Source of the DNA: Acetobacteraceae bacterium
GTDB taxonomy: Bacteria > Pseudomonadota > Alphaproteobacteria > Acetobacterales > Acetobacteraceae
Reading direction: 5' to 3'
Length of the DNA stretch: 64,000 bases
Assembly (NCBI GenBank): GCA_027482245.1
Contig: JAIXWG010000016.1
Location: 1 to 64,000, forward strand
Each line of letters begins with the position of its first letter. The first letter of the stretch is position 1. The notes beneath the pieces are model-generated. The model made no database searches, was not told where the DNA came from, and was given only the letters and a program-made list of their open reading frames with translations. The translations under genes and the position numbers were made by a program. Shown here one piece after another: positions 26,608 through 35,277 of the stretch.

Positions 26608-27650
26608 GCGGTTTCCTCGGGCAGGCGGGCCACCAGCCAGGCTGCCAGCGCCGTCGCGACCAGGGGGGGCAGCAGCACCGGGGTGGCGAAATCCGTCATG
26701 CCGGCCAGCGCGGACAGCGCCGCCAGGACCAGCGCGGCCAGCGCGGCACGGCCGAAGGCGCCGGCGGCCAGCAGCACGGCCAGCGATGCCGCGAAGACCG
26801 GCAGGAAGGCGGCGCCCAGCAGCGCCGCGCGGAAGGCGGGCAGCTGCTCCGCCGGCATCAGCCCGGCGGCGACGGGCGCACCCTCCGCCGCCAGGGCCAG
26901 CACCACGACCATGGCCTGGAGCAGCAGCAGCAGCGTGGCAAGGCGAAGCGGCGGCAGGCGCGGGAAGGCGACGACGACGGCCAGGCCGGGCATGGCGACC
27001 AGCGGCGCCAGCGCCAGGGCGGTGGCGGGGCCGCCCTGCAGCAGCGCCGTGCCGGGCCCCGCGACGACGGCCAGCGCGATGGCGATGCCCGCCAGCGTGG
27101 GGGCGGTGCCCGCGCGCAGCCGGTCCGCCGCCAGCGCCCCGGCCGCCGCGCCCGGCAGCGCCGCCAGCACCGCGCCCGCGCCCAGCGCCAGCAGCGCCAC
27201 GCCCGGCCCGCTGCCCGCCAGCGTGCCCGCCAGCGCGGCGGCGATGCCGGCCAGCAGCGGCGGCAGGATGGCGGCGCCATGCAGCCGCGCCGCCACCAGC
27301 CCGACCCAGAGCGCCACCAGCCCCGCGGCGCAGAGCGCGCCCGCCGTCGCCAGCGGCAGCCCCACGCCCGCGCCCGACAGTAGCGCCATCGCTCCCAGCG
27401 CGCCGAGCAGCGCGCAGACGCCGACCGGCCCCGTTACCGCGCCGCGGAAGGCCACCAGCATCGCCGCCGGCACGCCGGCCAGGATGGAGGCCGCGATCAC
27501 GGGCCCGAGCAGCGCCGCGCCCCCCGCCCCGCCGGCCCCGCCGGCACCCCCCGCACCGCCGGAGAGGTGCAGCAGCGCGCTGCCCGCGGCCAGCGCCAGG
27601 AAGGGGCCGAGCCAGGCGCCGGCCACGACCATGCCCGCCCCGGGCCTCAT
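26604..27650 (-). CDS. Polytopic membrane protein of unknown function
   Basis: The 348-residue, very Ala/Leu/Gly-rich protein has about ten predicted membrane segments and almost no charged residues. Near residues 30-45 is a glycine run (GGAGGAGGAGGAGG). The start at 27650 forms an ATGA overlap with the PelE-like gene; its stop overlaps the glpK start by another 4 bases. It does not show PelG-type exporter features I could recognise. A transport role is possible from the topology alone, but the low-complexity composition makes homology calls weak. Confidence 0.6.
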   Translation of the reverse strand: MRPGAGMVVAGAWLGPFLALAAGSALLHLSGGAGGAGGAGGAGGAALLGPVIAASILAGVPAAMLVAFRGAVTGPVGVCALLGALGAMALLSGAGVGLPLATAGALCAAGLVALWVGLVAARLHGAAILPPLLAGIAAALAGTLAGSGPGVALLALGAGAVLAALPGAAAGALAADRLRAGTAPTLAGIAIALAVVAGPGTALLQGGPATALALAPLVAMPGLAVVVAFPRLPPLRLATLLLLLQAMVVVLALAAEGAPVAAGLMPAEQLPAFRAALLGAAFLPVFAASLAVLLAAGAFGRAALAALVLAALSALAGMTDFATPVLLPPLVATALAAWLVARLPEETA

Positions 27651-28795
27651 GCCCGCCATTCCCCCCAGGCGGGGGCGGCGGCTTCCGCCAGCCACAGGCG
27701 CCAGGGGGCGGCCAGCGTGCCCATGCCCGCGGCCTCCTCCTCCAGCACCGGGCGCCAGCGGGCGACCAGCGCATCCATCGCGGCGTAGTCGCGCAGGCGG
27801 AACAGGCATTCGGCCAGCCAGCCGATCACGGCGGGGGTGGCGACGCCGCGCGCCAGCGCCGCTTCCAGCGCCAGGCGGGCGGATGCCAGGTCCCCCAGCG
27901 CCAGCAGGTCCCGCCCCAGCGCGGCCTGCGCCTCCGCATCCTCCGGCATCGCCTCCCCCAGCGCCTGCCACAGCCCCGCGGCTTCAGCCCGGCAGGCATC
28001 CGCGCGGGCGGGGTCGAGAAGGCCGGAGAAGGCGGCGCGGTCGAGGTGCCGGGCCAGGGCGCGGCGATCGGCCACGCGGCCGGCGCGGGCGGCGCTGCGC
28101 AGCGCCTCCGCCCGGGCCAGCAGGCGGCGCTCCACGGTGGGGCGGGCCTGCTCGGCGCGGTCGCGCACGGCGGGGTCGGGGTCGCCCAGCGCCACGCGCA
28201 GCAGCGCCTCCCCCCCCGGCCGCAGCGCTTCCTGCGCGATCTCCAGCGCGCGGGCCTTCTGGGTGGCGGTGCCCCAGTGCAGCACGTCGCCCAGCGCCTC
28301 CACCAGCAGCCCGTCCGGCACGCGGGGCGCGGCGGCGATGGCGGCGAGCCGCGCCTCCAGCGGGTCCTCTGGCGCCGGGCCTTCCGGCAGGCGGAGGCCC
28401 CTCGGCATGCCCATCGCGACCGCGACCAGGCCGCCCAGCGCGGCCAGCGGGCCGAGTGCCGGCAGCAACGCCATGGTCACGCGCAGCACCGCGCCGGGCC
28501 AGCCGGCGGGCGGCGGGTCCAGCCGCCGGACCAGCAGCAGCGCCAGGCAGAGCGGCCCATGCAGCAGCAGCGCGCCGGGCAGCCAGCCCATCAGCAGCGC
28601 GGCCGCCACCAGCGCTTCCCCCACCGCGATGCCGAGCAGGAGGAGGAAGGCGGTCTCCGCCCCCCGGCTGGCGGTGGGGCGCGCGACGAGGCGCGGCCAG
28701 GCGCGGCGGTCGCCGGCGCGGCGCTCCTCCAGCCGCGCGGCCTCCGCCAGGGGGGCGCCCAGGCCATGCCGGGGCATGACGCGCCTGTCAGCCAT
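27647..28795 (-). CDS. PelE-like inner-membrane TPR protein
   Basis: The 382-residue protein has two or three membrane segments (about residues 46-85 and 104-130) and then a soluble helical part of about 240 residues. That part reads as paired helices ([58 protein letters not shown]), that is TPR-like. This build, and its place right after a PelD-like protein (8-base overlap), matches PelE of Pel polysaccharide clusters, which pairs with PelD in the membrane. No clear catalytic residues are present. The identification rests on architecture and context. Confidence 0.62.
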   Translation of the reverse strand: MADRRVMPRHGLGAPLAEAARLEERRAGDRRAWPRLVARPTASRGAETAFLLLLGIAVGEALVAAALLMGWLPGALLLHGPLCLALLLVRRLDPPPAGWPGAVLRVTMALLPALGPLAALGGLVAVAMGMPRGLRLPEGPAPEDPLEARLAAIAAAPRVPDGLLVEALGDVLHWGTATQKARALEIAQEALRPGGEALLRVALGDPDPAVRDRAEQARPTVERRLLARAEALRSAARAGRVADRRALARHLDRAAFSGLLDPARADACRAEAAGLWQALGEAMPEDAEAQAALGRDLLALGDLASARLALEAALARGVATPAVIGWLAECLFRLRDYAAMDALVARWRPVLEEEAAGMGTLAAPWRLWLAEAAAPAWGEWRA

Positions 28796-30734
28796 GGGTG
28801 CCGGCGTGGTGCAGCTGCGCGACGCCGACGATCACCTGCTGCGTCGCGGCCGGGGCGCGTTCCGCCAGCAGCGCGCGAAGCCGCGCGGCCGCCATCTCCG
28901 CGCCCCCCAGCCCGGCGGCGGGCAGCAGCACGGACAGGCGGCGTTCGTCGAGCCGCGTCTCCAGCAGCACGTCGGACCCGCGGAAGGCTTCCGTGATGGC
29001 GGCGCGCGTCGCATCCAGCGCCGCGGCGCCGCGGGGCCCGGCCGGGATCTCGGCCGAGAGCAGCGCGAGGTCGAAGCCGATGCGGCGCGCGAGATTCGTC
29101 ATCGCCGCGATGGCGCGGGCCGCATCCTCCCCGGCCACCATCACGCCGCCGCCGGGCAGCGCGGCGCCGGACCCGATGGCGGCGGCATCCGCGGCCTCCC
29201 GCGCCCGGGCATCGGCCAGCGCGGCGCCGAGCCAGCCGGCCGCGGCTTCCAGCGCCGCCACCGTGTCCAGCGCCAGGTCGGCGAAGCCGATATCCTCGAT
29301 CTTCACCATGCCGAGCACGAGGCCGTCCCAGGGGGATGGCACGGGCGCGGCGAGGATCCCCTCCCCCCCCAGCGCCAGGCGATCGGCGGGGCGGGTGACG
29401 ACCAGCGCGCCGCGTCCCCGCTCGATCGCATCCACCAGCGGGCCGCGCAGGAAATGGTGGGAGAGCGTCGCATCGGGCGGCCAGCCCTCGGAGGCGACGA
29501 GGTGCAGCGTGCGGTCCTCCGCCAGCCAGAAGGAACAGGCGGTGCAGCCCGTCGCGGCGCGCAACAGGCCGGTGGCGCCGCGGATCACGCCCTCCGTCCC
29601 ATGGCCGAGGGCGCGGGAGGCCTCGAACACCGCCGTCGCGGCCTGCAGGCGGGCGCCGAGCCGGGCATCGAGTTCGAGCGCGCGGGCGGCCAGGCGTTCA
29701 TTCGATTCGGCGATGGCCGCGCGGTCCAGGGCCGCGCCGGCGGCGGCACGCTCCGCGGCCTCCGCCCGCGTGCGGGCGCGGTCGGTGAAGAAGCCGACCA
29801 GCAGCGCGGCGCAGGGCCAGGCGAGCGGCTCCACCCAGGCATTGGCGGTCCAGGCCTCGGTGGAAAGCGCGATGCCGATGCGCAGCAGCCCGGCGGCGAG
29901 GCCCACGGCCAGGCCGGGCACCAGCCCGTGCCGCGCCGCGACATAGAGGACCGGCAGCGCGAAGGGGGAGACCGGCCAGCCGCCGAAGCCGTTGCCGCGC
30001 AGGACGAGGTCCAGCAGCAGCAGCGCGACCAGCGCGCCGAAGCCTTCCAGCAGCGGGCCGATGGGCAGGTCGGCGCCGCCGGCGCGGGGCGCGGGCGTCT
30101 CCGCGGGGGGCGCGGGCTCGGCTGCCGGCGGCACCGGCGTGTCCGCCACGGGCGGGGCGCGGTTCGCCTTGCCGCCCAGCGCGCGCAGGCGCTCCGCGGC
30201 TTCCTCCGCAGGCTTCGGGGCGCGGGACCAGGGCAGGCGGCGCCGGCGGGGCGCGGGCGCTTCCTCCCCGCGCGGCGCGGCACGCGGCACCAGGGGCGCC
30301 GGGGCGGGGGTGGCCGGCGGCGGGGCCAGGGGGGCGGCCCGCGGAGCCGCCAGGGGGGCAGCCAGAGGGGGAGCCACCGGGGCAGCCAGGGGGGCGACCG
30401 GCGGCGCGGCGGGCGGCGGCTGGCGGGGGGAGGGTTCGGTGCGGATCAGCGGCGTGGCGCGCGGCGGCGGCGTGGTGGCGGCGTTGCGCGCCGGCACGGG
30501 GCTGCCCGCGCCCTCCAGCCCCGCCATGGCGGCATGGGCGGCCCAGGGATCGGCGCCGGAGAGCGTGCCGCGGGGCGCCCGGACCGGCTCCGCCAGCGGT
30601 TCGGCCCGCGCGGCGGGGCGCGGGTCGGGCGCCGGCGTCACGCGGGGGCGCGGCGCCGGGGGCTCCGCATCCGCCGGCATCTCCACCGGGGGCAGGTCGC
30701 GGCGGCGTCCGGGGGACGCGGTCGGCAGCTTCAC
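28788..30734 (-). CDS. PelD-like c-di-GMP receptor: membrane, GAF and degenerate GGDEF domains
   Basis: The GTG start at 30734 (GGGGAT upstream) gives 648 residues. Residues 1-220 are Pro/Ala-rich and probably disordered. About four membrane segments lie at 228-316, a helical linker at 320-365, a GAF domain at about 365-505, and a degenerate GGDEF domain to the end. In this last domain RGSD (585-588) stands exactly where the inhibitory RxxD site of GGDEF proteins lies, five residues before RLDER (594-598), which replaces GGDEF. That is the PelD pattern: it binds c-di-GMP but cannot make it. Known PelD proteins activate Pel exopolysaccharide synthesis. No pelA, pelF or pelG lies nearby. The long N-terminal extension is unusual. 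Confidence 0.75.
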   Translation of the reverse strand: MKLPTASPGRRRDLPPVEMPADAEPPAPRPRVTPAPDPRPAARAEPLAEPVRAPRGTLSGADPWAAHAAMAGLEGAGSPVPARNAATTPPPRATPLIRTEPSPRQPPPAAPPVAPLAAPVAPPLAAPLAAPRAAPLAPPPATPAPAPLVPRAAPRGEEAPAPRRRRLPWSRAPKPAEEAAERLRALGGKANRAPPVADTPVPPAAEPAPPAETPAPRAGGADLPIGPLLEGFGALVALLLLDLVLRGNGFGGWPVSPFALPVLYVAARHGLVPGLAVGLAAGLLRIGIALSTEAWTANAWVEPLAWPCAALLVGFFTDRARTRAEAAERAAAGAALDRAAIAESNERLAARALELDARLGARLQAATAVFEASRALGHGTEGVIRGATGLLRAATGCTACSFWLAEDRTLHLVASEGWPPDATLSHHFLRGPLVDAIERGRGALVVTRPADRLALGGEGILAAPVPSPWDGLVLGMVKIEDIGFADLALDTVAALEAAAGWLGAALADARAREAADAAAIGSGAALPGGGVMVAGEDAARAIAAMTNLARRIGFDLALLSAEIPAGPRGAAALDATRAAITEAFRGSDVLLETRLDERRLSVLLPAAGLGGAEMAAARLRALLAERAPAATQQVIVGVAQLHHAGTHG

Positions 30735-30968
30735 GCCTGCATCCCCGCCAATGGTGCCGATCCTGCCTTCATCCGAGCCCCGATCGCCTGCCCCGATCGC
30801 CGTCCGGTGCGCGGGTTTCCCGCGACCGTCGCATGAACAAGTGCTTATCGGGAAGGAACGGCCAGCGCCAGGGCCGCGGCCGCCACGGCTTTGTTTCCCC
30901 AGGGCGGCTTCCCCCTGGCGGGCGGCCCGGCGCGCGGGTAGGTGTTGGCGGCCACCGATCCGGGTCCG
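30735..30968. other. Divergent intergenic region of the Pel-like genes
   Basis: This 234-base gap separates the PelD-like gene (leftward) from the TPR gene (rightward) and must hold both promoters. I see no clear -35/-10 pair, no long dyad and no ORF with codon use like its neighbours. Confidence 0.4.
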
Positions 30969-33161
30969 ATGTCCGCCAGCGCCGCGCCCCCTGCCCGTGC
31001 CCCCGGCCTGCCCCTGCGAGACGGGCGGCGCTTCGCGGTGTCCTTCGCGGCGGCCTCGGCCGCGGCGATCGGGGCCATGGCGCTGCTGCCCGACCCCAGC
31101 GCGCCGCGCCCGGCCCGCTTCGTGGAAGCCGCCCCCTCGCCGGCCGATCGCGCCGCGGCGACGCTGGAACGCGCCTCCGCCGCCCGGCCCATGGATGCGG
31201 AGGCGCTGCGCCGCCTGGCCGACCAGCTGCGGACCACGCACCGGCCCCTGCAGCTCGCCATCGCCCTCGAACGCCTGCACGCGCTGACCGGGGAGCCCGC
31301 GCCGCTGCGGGAGGCGATGGAGCTGCGCACGGACCTCGGCGACCAGGCGGCGGCGCGGGCGGCGCTGGACCGGCTGTCGGCCATCGGCGCGACGACGGAG
31401 GCGGAGGCCCTGCGACTTGCCGCGCTGCGGCTGGATGGCGGGGATGCCGCCGGGGCGGTCGCCGGGCTGATGCAGGCGCTGGCGCGCGGGCCGACGCCGG
31501 AACTGGCGCTGCGCACCGTGCAGGCGGCGATGCGGCTGCCGGAACCGGGCGTCGCGCTGCGGGCGCTGGGCGCGGCACTCGGCCAGATGGCGCCGGACCT
31601 GCTGGAGGCGCTTCGCCGCGTGCTGATGGGCGATGCGCGGCCCGACCTGGCCCTGCTGCTGCTGGAAGGCCTGCCGCCGGCCACGCAGGCGGAACCCGCC
31701 ACCGCCTTCGCCCTGGCGCAGGCGGAAGCGCGCGCGGGCTGGGGCGGCGCGGCGCTGGCGCGGCTGCTGGCGCTGCGCGCCACGGATGGCCTGCCCGCCG
31801 GCGCCGGCGCGCTGCTGGTGGAGCTGGCGCTGCGGGAGGGCCGGGTGGAGGAAGCCTTCGAGGTCGCGGCGCTGCTGCCCGCGGAGGCCTGGCCCCCTGC
31901 CCTGCCCGCGCGCCTGGCGGAGGCCGCGCGGATCGCGCAGCGGCAGGACCTCGCGCGGCGGATCGACCCGCAGCGCCTGGCCGCGCGGCCGGAGATCGCG
32001 GCCCCGATCGCGCTGGCGCGGGGCGACCGGGCGGCGGCGCGGCGGCTCGCGGAAGCCGCGCTGGCCCGCCCGCCGAACTCGTCCGACGGCGCAAGGGGCC
32101 TGGCCCTCGTGCTCCGGGAGGTCGGGCAGGACCAGCCGGCCTGGGACCGGCTGCGGCGGGACCTGCAGGGCGCGCGGCCCGATCCGGGGGCGCTGCGGCT
32201 TTTCGCCGAACTCTCCATGGCCGCGTCCCGCGGGGCGGCGGGGCTGGCGCTGCTGGAACGCCATCGCGGCGACGGCCCCGCGGCCGGGGAAGCCTGGCTG
32301 CGCCTGGCGCTGGCGGAAGACCGGGCGGAGGAGGCGGCGCGCTTCCTGGCGGATGGCGGCCCGGCCGGCGGGGCGGCGCTGGCGGAGGCGCTGACCCTCG
32401 CGGCACGGCGGCGCGAACCGGCCCTGGCGGATGCCGCGGCGGCGGCGCTGCGGGCGCGGCGCGAATGGCCGGATGGCTGGACGACGGAGGAGGCGCGGGT
32501 GACGGCGGCGCTGGCCCGGCCGCTCGGCACCGGCAGCCTCGGCCTCGCGCTCGACATGCTGGACTGGGCGTCGGAGCAGGAGGCGCGCAACCGCATCGTG
32601 CTGCTGCTGGCCGCGGTGCCGGAGATCGGCTCGGTCGCGGCGCAGCTGCCGACGGTGGCGCAGCACCCCGCGCTGCGGCGGCTGCGGCGGGAGGCGGAGG
32701 CGGCGGGCCCGCAGGCGAATGAGGGAACGACCGCGCGGCTGGCGCTGCTGGCGGTGCTGTCGCCGCGCGACGCCGTGCCGCTGCTGGCCCGGCGGGCAGA
32801 GGCCGAGCCCGGCCGCTTCGGCCCCGCGCTGGCGCTGGCGGCATTCCGGGCGGAGGGGACCGCCCAGGGGGAGGCGCAGCTGCGCGCGCTGCTGCCGCGC
32901 CTGACGCGCCCGCAGCAGGAGGGCACGCTGTTCCTGCTGCTGGGCGCCGCGCCGGCGGAAGCCCGCCCGCTGCTGGCGCGGATCACGGATGAGGCGCTGG
33001 GCGCGGGCTGGCGCCCGCGCTTCGAGGCGATGCTGGCGCGGCAGGGCCGGCGGGCGGAGCTGGTGGCGGCGCTGCGCGCCCGCGCCGCGCTGCCCGGCGA
33101 GGACCGGCGGGAGATCGCTCGGCGCCTGGCCGAACTCGGCGAGGCCGATACGGGGGAATGA
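30969..33161 (+). CDS. TPR-repeat protein, possibly PelB-like
   Basis: The 730-residue protein starts with a short cytoplasmic stretch and one membrane segment (RRFAVSFAAASAAAIGAMALL, about residues 20-40). After that it is nearly all helical repeats of TPR type (LERASAARPMDAEALRRLADQLR, LLLEGLPPATQAEPATAFALAQAEARAGWGGAALARLLALR). PelB has such a repeat region plus an outer-membrane barrel; no barrel is visible here and the length is about 60% of PelB. It may scaffold a cell-envelope export complex. A GTG at 30942 is an alternative start. It is divergent from the PelD-like gene and overlaps the GST gene by 4 bases. Confidence 0.62.
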   Translation: MSASAAPPARAPGLPLRDGRRFAVSFAAASAAAIGAMALLPDPSAPRPARFVEAAPSPADRAAATLERASAARPMDAEALRRLADQLRTTHRPLQLAIALERLHALTGEPAPLREAMELRTDLGDQAAARAALDRLSAIGATTEAEALRLAALRLDGGDAAGAVAGLMQALARGPTPELALRTVQAAMRLPEPGVALRALGAALGQMAPDLLEALRRVLMGDARPDLALLLLEGLPPATQAEPATAFALAQAEARAGWGGAALARLLALRATDGLPAGAGALLVELALREGRVEEAFEVAALLPAEAWPPALPARLAEAARIAQRQDLARRIDPQRLAARPEIAAPIALARGDRAAARRLAEAALARPPNSSDGARGLALVLREVGQDQPAWDRLRRDLQGARPDPGALRLFAELSMAASRGAAGLALLERHRGDGPAAGEAWLRLALAEDRAEEAARFLADGGPAGGAALAEALTLAARRREPALADAAAAALRARREWPDGWTTEEARVTAALARPLGTGSLGLALDMLDWASEQEARNRIVLLLAAVPEIGSVAAQLPTVAQHPALRRLRREAEAAGPQANEGTTARLALLAVLSPRDAVPLLARRAEAEPGRFGPALALAAFRAEGTAQGEAQLRALLPRLTRPQQEGTLFLLLGAAPAEARPLLARITDEALGAGWRPRFEAMLARQGRRAELVAALRARAALPGEDRREIARRLAELGEADTGE

Positions 33162-33856
33162 CCATGGGCATGCGGCTCTACGAATTGGCGGGCGAGGATC
33201 CGGCGCGGCGCTTCAGCCCCTATTGCTGGCGCAGCCGCTTCGCGCTGGCCGCCAAGGGGCTGGAGGCGGAGGGCGTGCCGTGGCGCTTCACGGAGCGCGA
33301 CGTGATCGGCGCGCATGGCGCCGAGAAGGTGCCCGTGCTGCTCGATGGCGACCGCGCGGTGGCCGATAGCTGGGCCATCGCGGAATACCTGGAGGACACC
33401 TATCCGGACCGGCCGAGCCTGTTCGGCGGCGAGGCTGGCCGGGCGCTGGCGCGCTTCGTCAATGCCTTCGCCGATGCGGTGGTGATCCCGGGCGTCGCGC
33501 GGCTGGTGGTGGCGGACATCGCGACGGTGCTGCACCCGAAGGACCAGGCCTATTTCCGCGAAAGCCGGGAGAAGCGCTTCGGCATGACGCTGGAAGCGGC
33601 GCAGGCGGATCGCGATGCGCGGGTCGAGGGGTTCCGCCAGTCGCTGCACCCGCTGCGGATGGTGCTGCGGGCGCAGCCCTTCCTCGGCGGGGCCGCACCG
33701 CTCTACGCCGACGCCATCGTCATGGGCTGCTTCCAATGGGCGCGCTGCGTCAGCCCGTTCCGGCTGCTGGCCTCCGATGACCCGGTGGAGGCCTGGCGGC
33801 AGCGGATGCTGGACCTGCATGGCGGCATGGCGCGCAAGGTGCCGGCCTTCGATTGA
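33158..33856 (+). CDS. Glutathione S-transferase family protein
   Basis: The 232-residue protein has a thioredoxin-like N-terminal domain (RLYELAGEDPARRFSPYCWRSRFALAAKG, with the S-x-x-C position of LigE/LigF-type GSTs), KVPVLLDGDRAVADSWAIAEYLEDTYP (glutathione-binding Pro and Asp-Ser) and a helical C-terminal domain. It resembles the beta-etherase branch. The ATG at 33158 overlaps the stop of the TPR gene (ATGA); 33164 is a possible start. The substrate is unknown, and the link to the TPR protein is only by overlap. Confidence 0.85.
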   Translation: MTMGMRLYELAGEDPARRFSPYCWRSRFALAAKGLEAEGVPWRFTERDVIGAHGAEKVPVLLDGDRAVADSWAIAEYLEDTYPDRPSLFGGEAGRALARFVNAFADAVVIPGVARLVVADIATVLHPKDQAYFRESREKRFGMTLEAAQADRDARVEGFRQSLHPLRMVLRAQPFLGGAAPLYADAIVMGCFQWARCVSPFRLLASDDPVEAWRQRMLDLHGGMARKVPAFD

Positions 33857-33932
33857 GGCCTGAAATAAAGAAGGTTGGCATCGTCCCCGGCGGCATGGCC
33901 TGATGCGCCATCACGCTGCGGGAGAGCGATCC

Positions 33933-34478
33933 ATGAAGGGTTTCATGCTGGCGGGCGCCGTGGCGCTCGGCCTGGTCGCGGTGGGCGCCGGCGCGCAGAC
34001 GCGCGCGCCCTACACGCCCGGGCCGCACAACATCGAGCTGCCGGCGGATTGGCAGAGCCGCTTCATCCGCTACGCGACGGTGGACAAGGACGACCGCAAG
34101 ATCATCCGGCACATGTATGTGAACCCGGAAGCCTATGCGGCGACGCGGGCCGGGCAGCCGGCGCCGGAGGGAACGCTGATCATCATGGCGGACACCCGCG
34201 CGCGGCTCGATCCGCAGGGGCGGCCGCTGCTGGATACGTCGGGCCGCTTCATCCCGGAGCCCGGCTGGATCGCCCTCGGCGTGCAGCAGAAGGAGGCCGG
34301 CTGGGGCGAGGGCTATGGCCCGGACCAGCGCAACGGCAACTGGGAATACGCGGCCTTCGACGGGGCGGGACAGCGGCGGAACATCCCGCTCAATTCCTGC
34401 TTCGGCTGCCACCTCGGCGCCCGCGCGCAGCAGGACTTCACCTTCACCTACTGGGACCACGCGGTGGCGCGGCGATAG
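33933..34478 (+). CDS. Cytochrome P460-type haem protein
   Basis: The 181-residue protein has a Sec signal peptide (KGFMLAGAVALGLVAVGAGA, cut after AQT or near it). The mature part follows the cytochrome P460 pattern: WQSRFIRYATVDKDDRKIIRHMYVNPEA, GTLIIMAD, and NSCFGCHLGARAQQDFTFTY with a CxxCH haem site close to the C-terminus. P460 proteins are periplasmic and use a Lys-crosslinked haem c to oxidise hydroxylamine or detoxify NO. The ATG at 33933 follows GGGAGA; an earlier in-frame start at 33903 gives no signal peptide at the N-terminus. It stands alone. Confidence 0.85.
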   Translation: MKGFMLAGAVALGLVAVGAGAQTRAPYTPGPHNIELPADWQSRFIRYATVDKDDRKIIRHMYVNPEAYAATRAGQPAPEGTLIIMADTRARLDPQGRPLLDTSGRFIPEPGWIALGVQQKEAGWGEGYGPDQRNGNWEYAAFDGAGQRRNIPLNSCFGCHLGARAQQDFTFTYWDHAVARR

Positions 34479-34560
34479 CGCGACAGGAAGATTTTTTCGG
34501 GCCGCACAGCGGCCCGCGCGCGCAGGGCACCCTTGCCGCCGGGCACGCCAGCGCGTAGGC

Positions 34561-34602
34561 GCGAAGGCAAGCGGCCGGAGGCCGCGCCCGCCGTCTGAGG
34601 GC
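34561..34602. repeat. Intergenic GC-rich repeat, copy A
   Basis: This stretch after the cytochrome P460 gene shares AAGCGGCCGGAGGC and the ending TGAGGGC with a second copy at 36527-36595. It lies in the 132-base gap before the DUF1028 gene. Confidence 0.5.
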
Positions 34603-34610
34603 TTAGCTAC

Positions 34611-35267
34611 ATGACCTTTTCGCTGATCGGGCGTTGTGCGCGGACGGGGCAGTTCGGGGCGGCGGCCACGACCTCCTCGCTGGCCGTGGGGGCGCGGGTG
34701 CATGCGGTGGCGCCGGGCGTCGGCGCGGTGCTGACGCAGCACCGGACGGACCCGAGGCTCGGCCCGCGCGGCATCGGCCTGCTGCGGTCGGGCTGCACGG
34801 CGGAGGAAACGGTGGCGGCGCTGGTCGCCTCCACGCCGGATCACCAGTGGCGGCAGTTGGCGGCGATCGATGCCGCGGGGCGCACGGCGCATTTCCACGG
34901 CGCGCGGGTGAAGCCGGAAAGCGGTGCGGCCCATGGCCAGGATGTCGTCGCCATCGGCAACATCCTGTCCTCGAGCCGCGTGCCGGATGCCATGGCGGCG
35001 GCCTTCGCGGCGAACCCCGACCTGCCGCTGGCGGAACGCCTGCTGCGCGGACTGGAGGCCGGGGAGGCGGCGGGGGGCGAGCATGGCGCGGTGCGCTCCG
35101 CCAGCCTGCTGGTCTTCGGCGCGCATGATTTCGCGCTGGTGGACCTCCGCGCCGATGGCCACGACCAGCCCATCCCCGCGCTGCGCGCGCTGTGGGAGGA
35201 ATATGCGCCGCTGGTCGATGCCTATGTCGTCCGCGTGATCGACCCCGACAACGCCATCGCGCTGTGA
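34611..35267 (+). CDS. DUF1028 family protein
   Basis: The 218-residue protein opens TFSLIGRCARTGQFGAAATTSSLAVGARVHAV and continues GVGAVLTQHRTDPRLGPRGIGLL, RQLAAIDAAGRTAHFHG and DVVAIGNILSSSRVPDAM, all typical of DUF1028. The family has an Ntn-hydrolase-like pattern and may hydrolyse amides, but no function is proven as far as I know. The M20 peptidase gene follows 10 bases later, so the two probably form an operon for processing N-acylated or peptide-like compounds. Confidence 0.9.
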   Translation: MTFSLIGRCARTGQFGAAATTSSLAVGARVHAVAPGVGAVLTQHRTDPRLGPRGIGLLRSGCTAEETVAALVASTPDHQWRQLAAIDAAGRTAHFHGARVKPESGAAHGQDVVAIGNILSSSRVPDAMAAAFAANPDLPLAERLLRGLEAGEAAGGEHGAVRSASLLVFGAHDFALVDLRADGHDQPIPALRALWEEYAPLVDAYVVRVIDPDNAIAL

Positions 35268-35277
35268 AGGAATAGCC

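Noticed and set aside
27530-27570. Short GCC/GGC-type repeats that might suggest an array
   Set aside because: They encode the glycine run of a membrane protein; there are no spacer-repeat units, so it is not CRISPR.
25159-28779. Open frame of about 1200 codons on the + strand across glpK and the Pel-like genes
   Set aside because: It is antisense to well-supported genes. Its residues are Arg/Gly/Pro/Ala-rich with no domain, as expected from GC-rich third positions read on the other strand.
28788-30734. Active diguanylate cyclase
   Set aside because: The GGDEF position reads RLDER, so catalysis is not expected; a receptor role is more likely.
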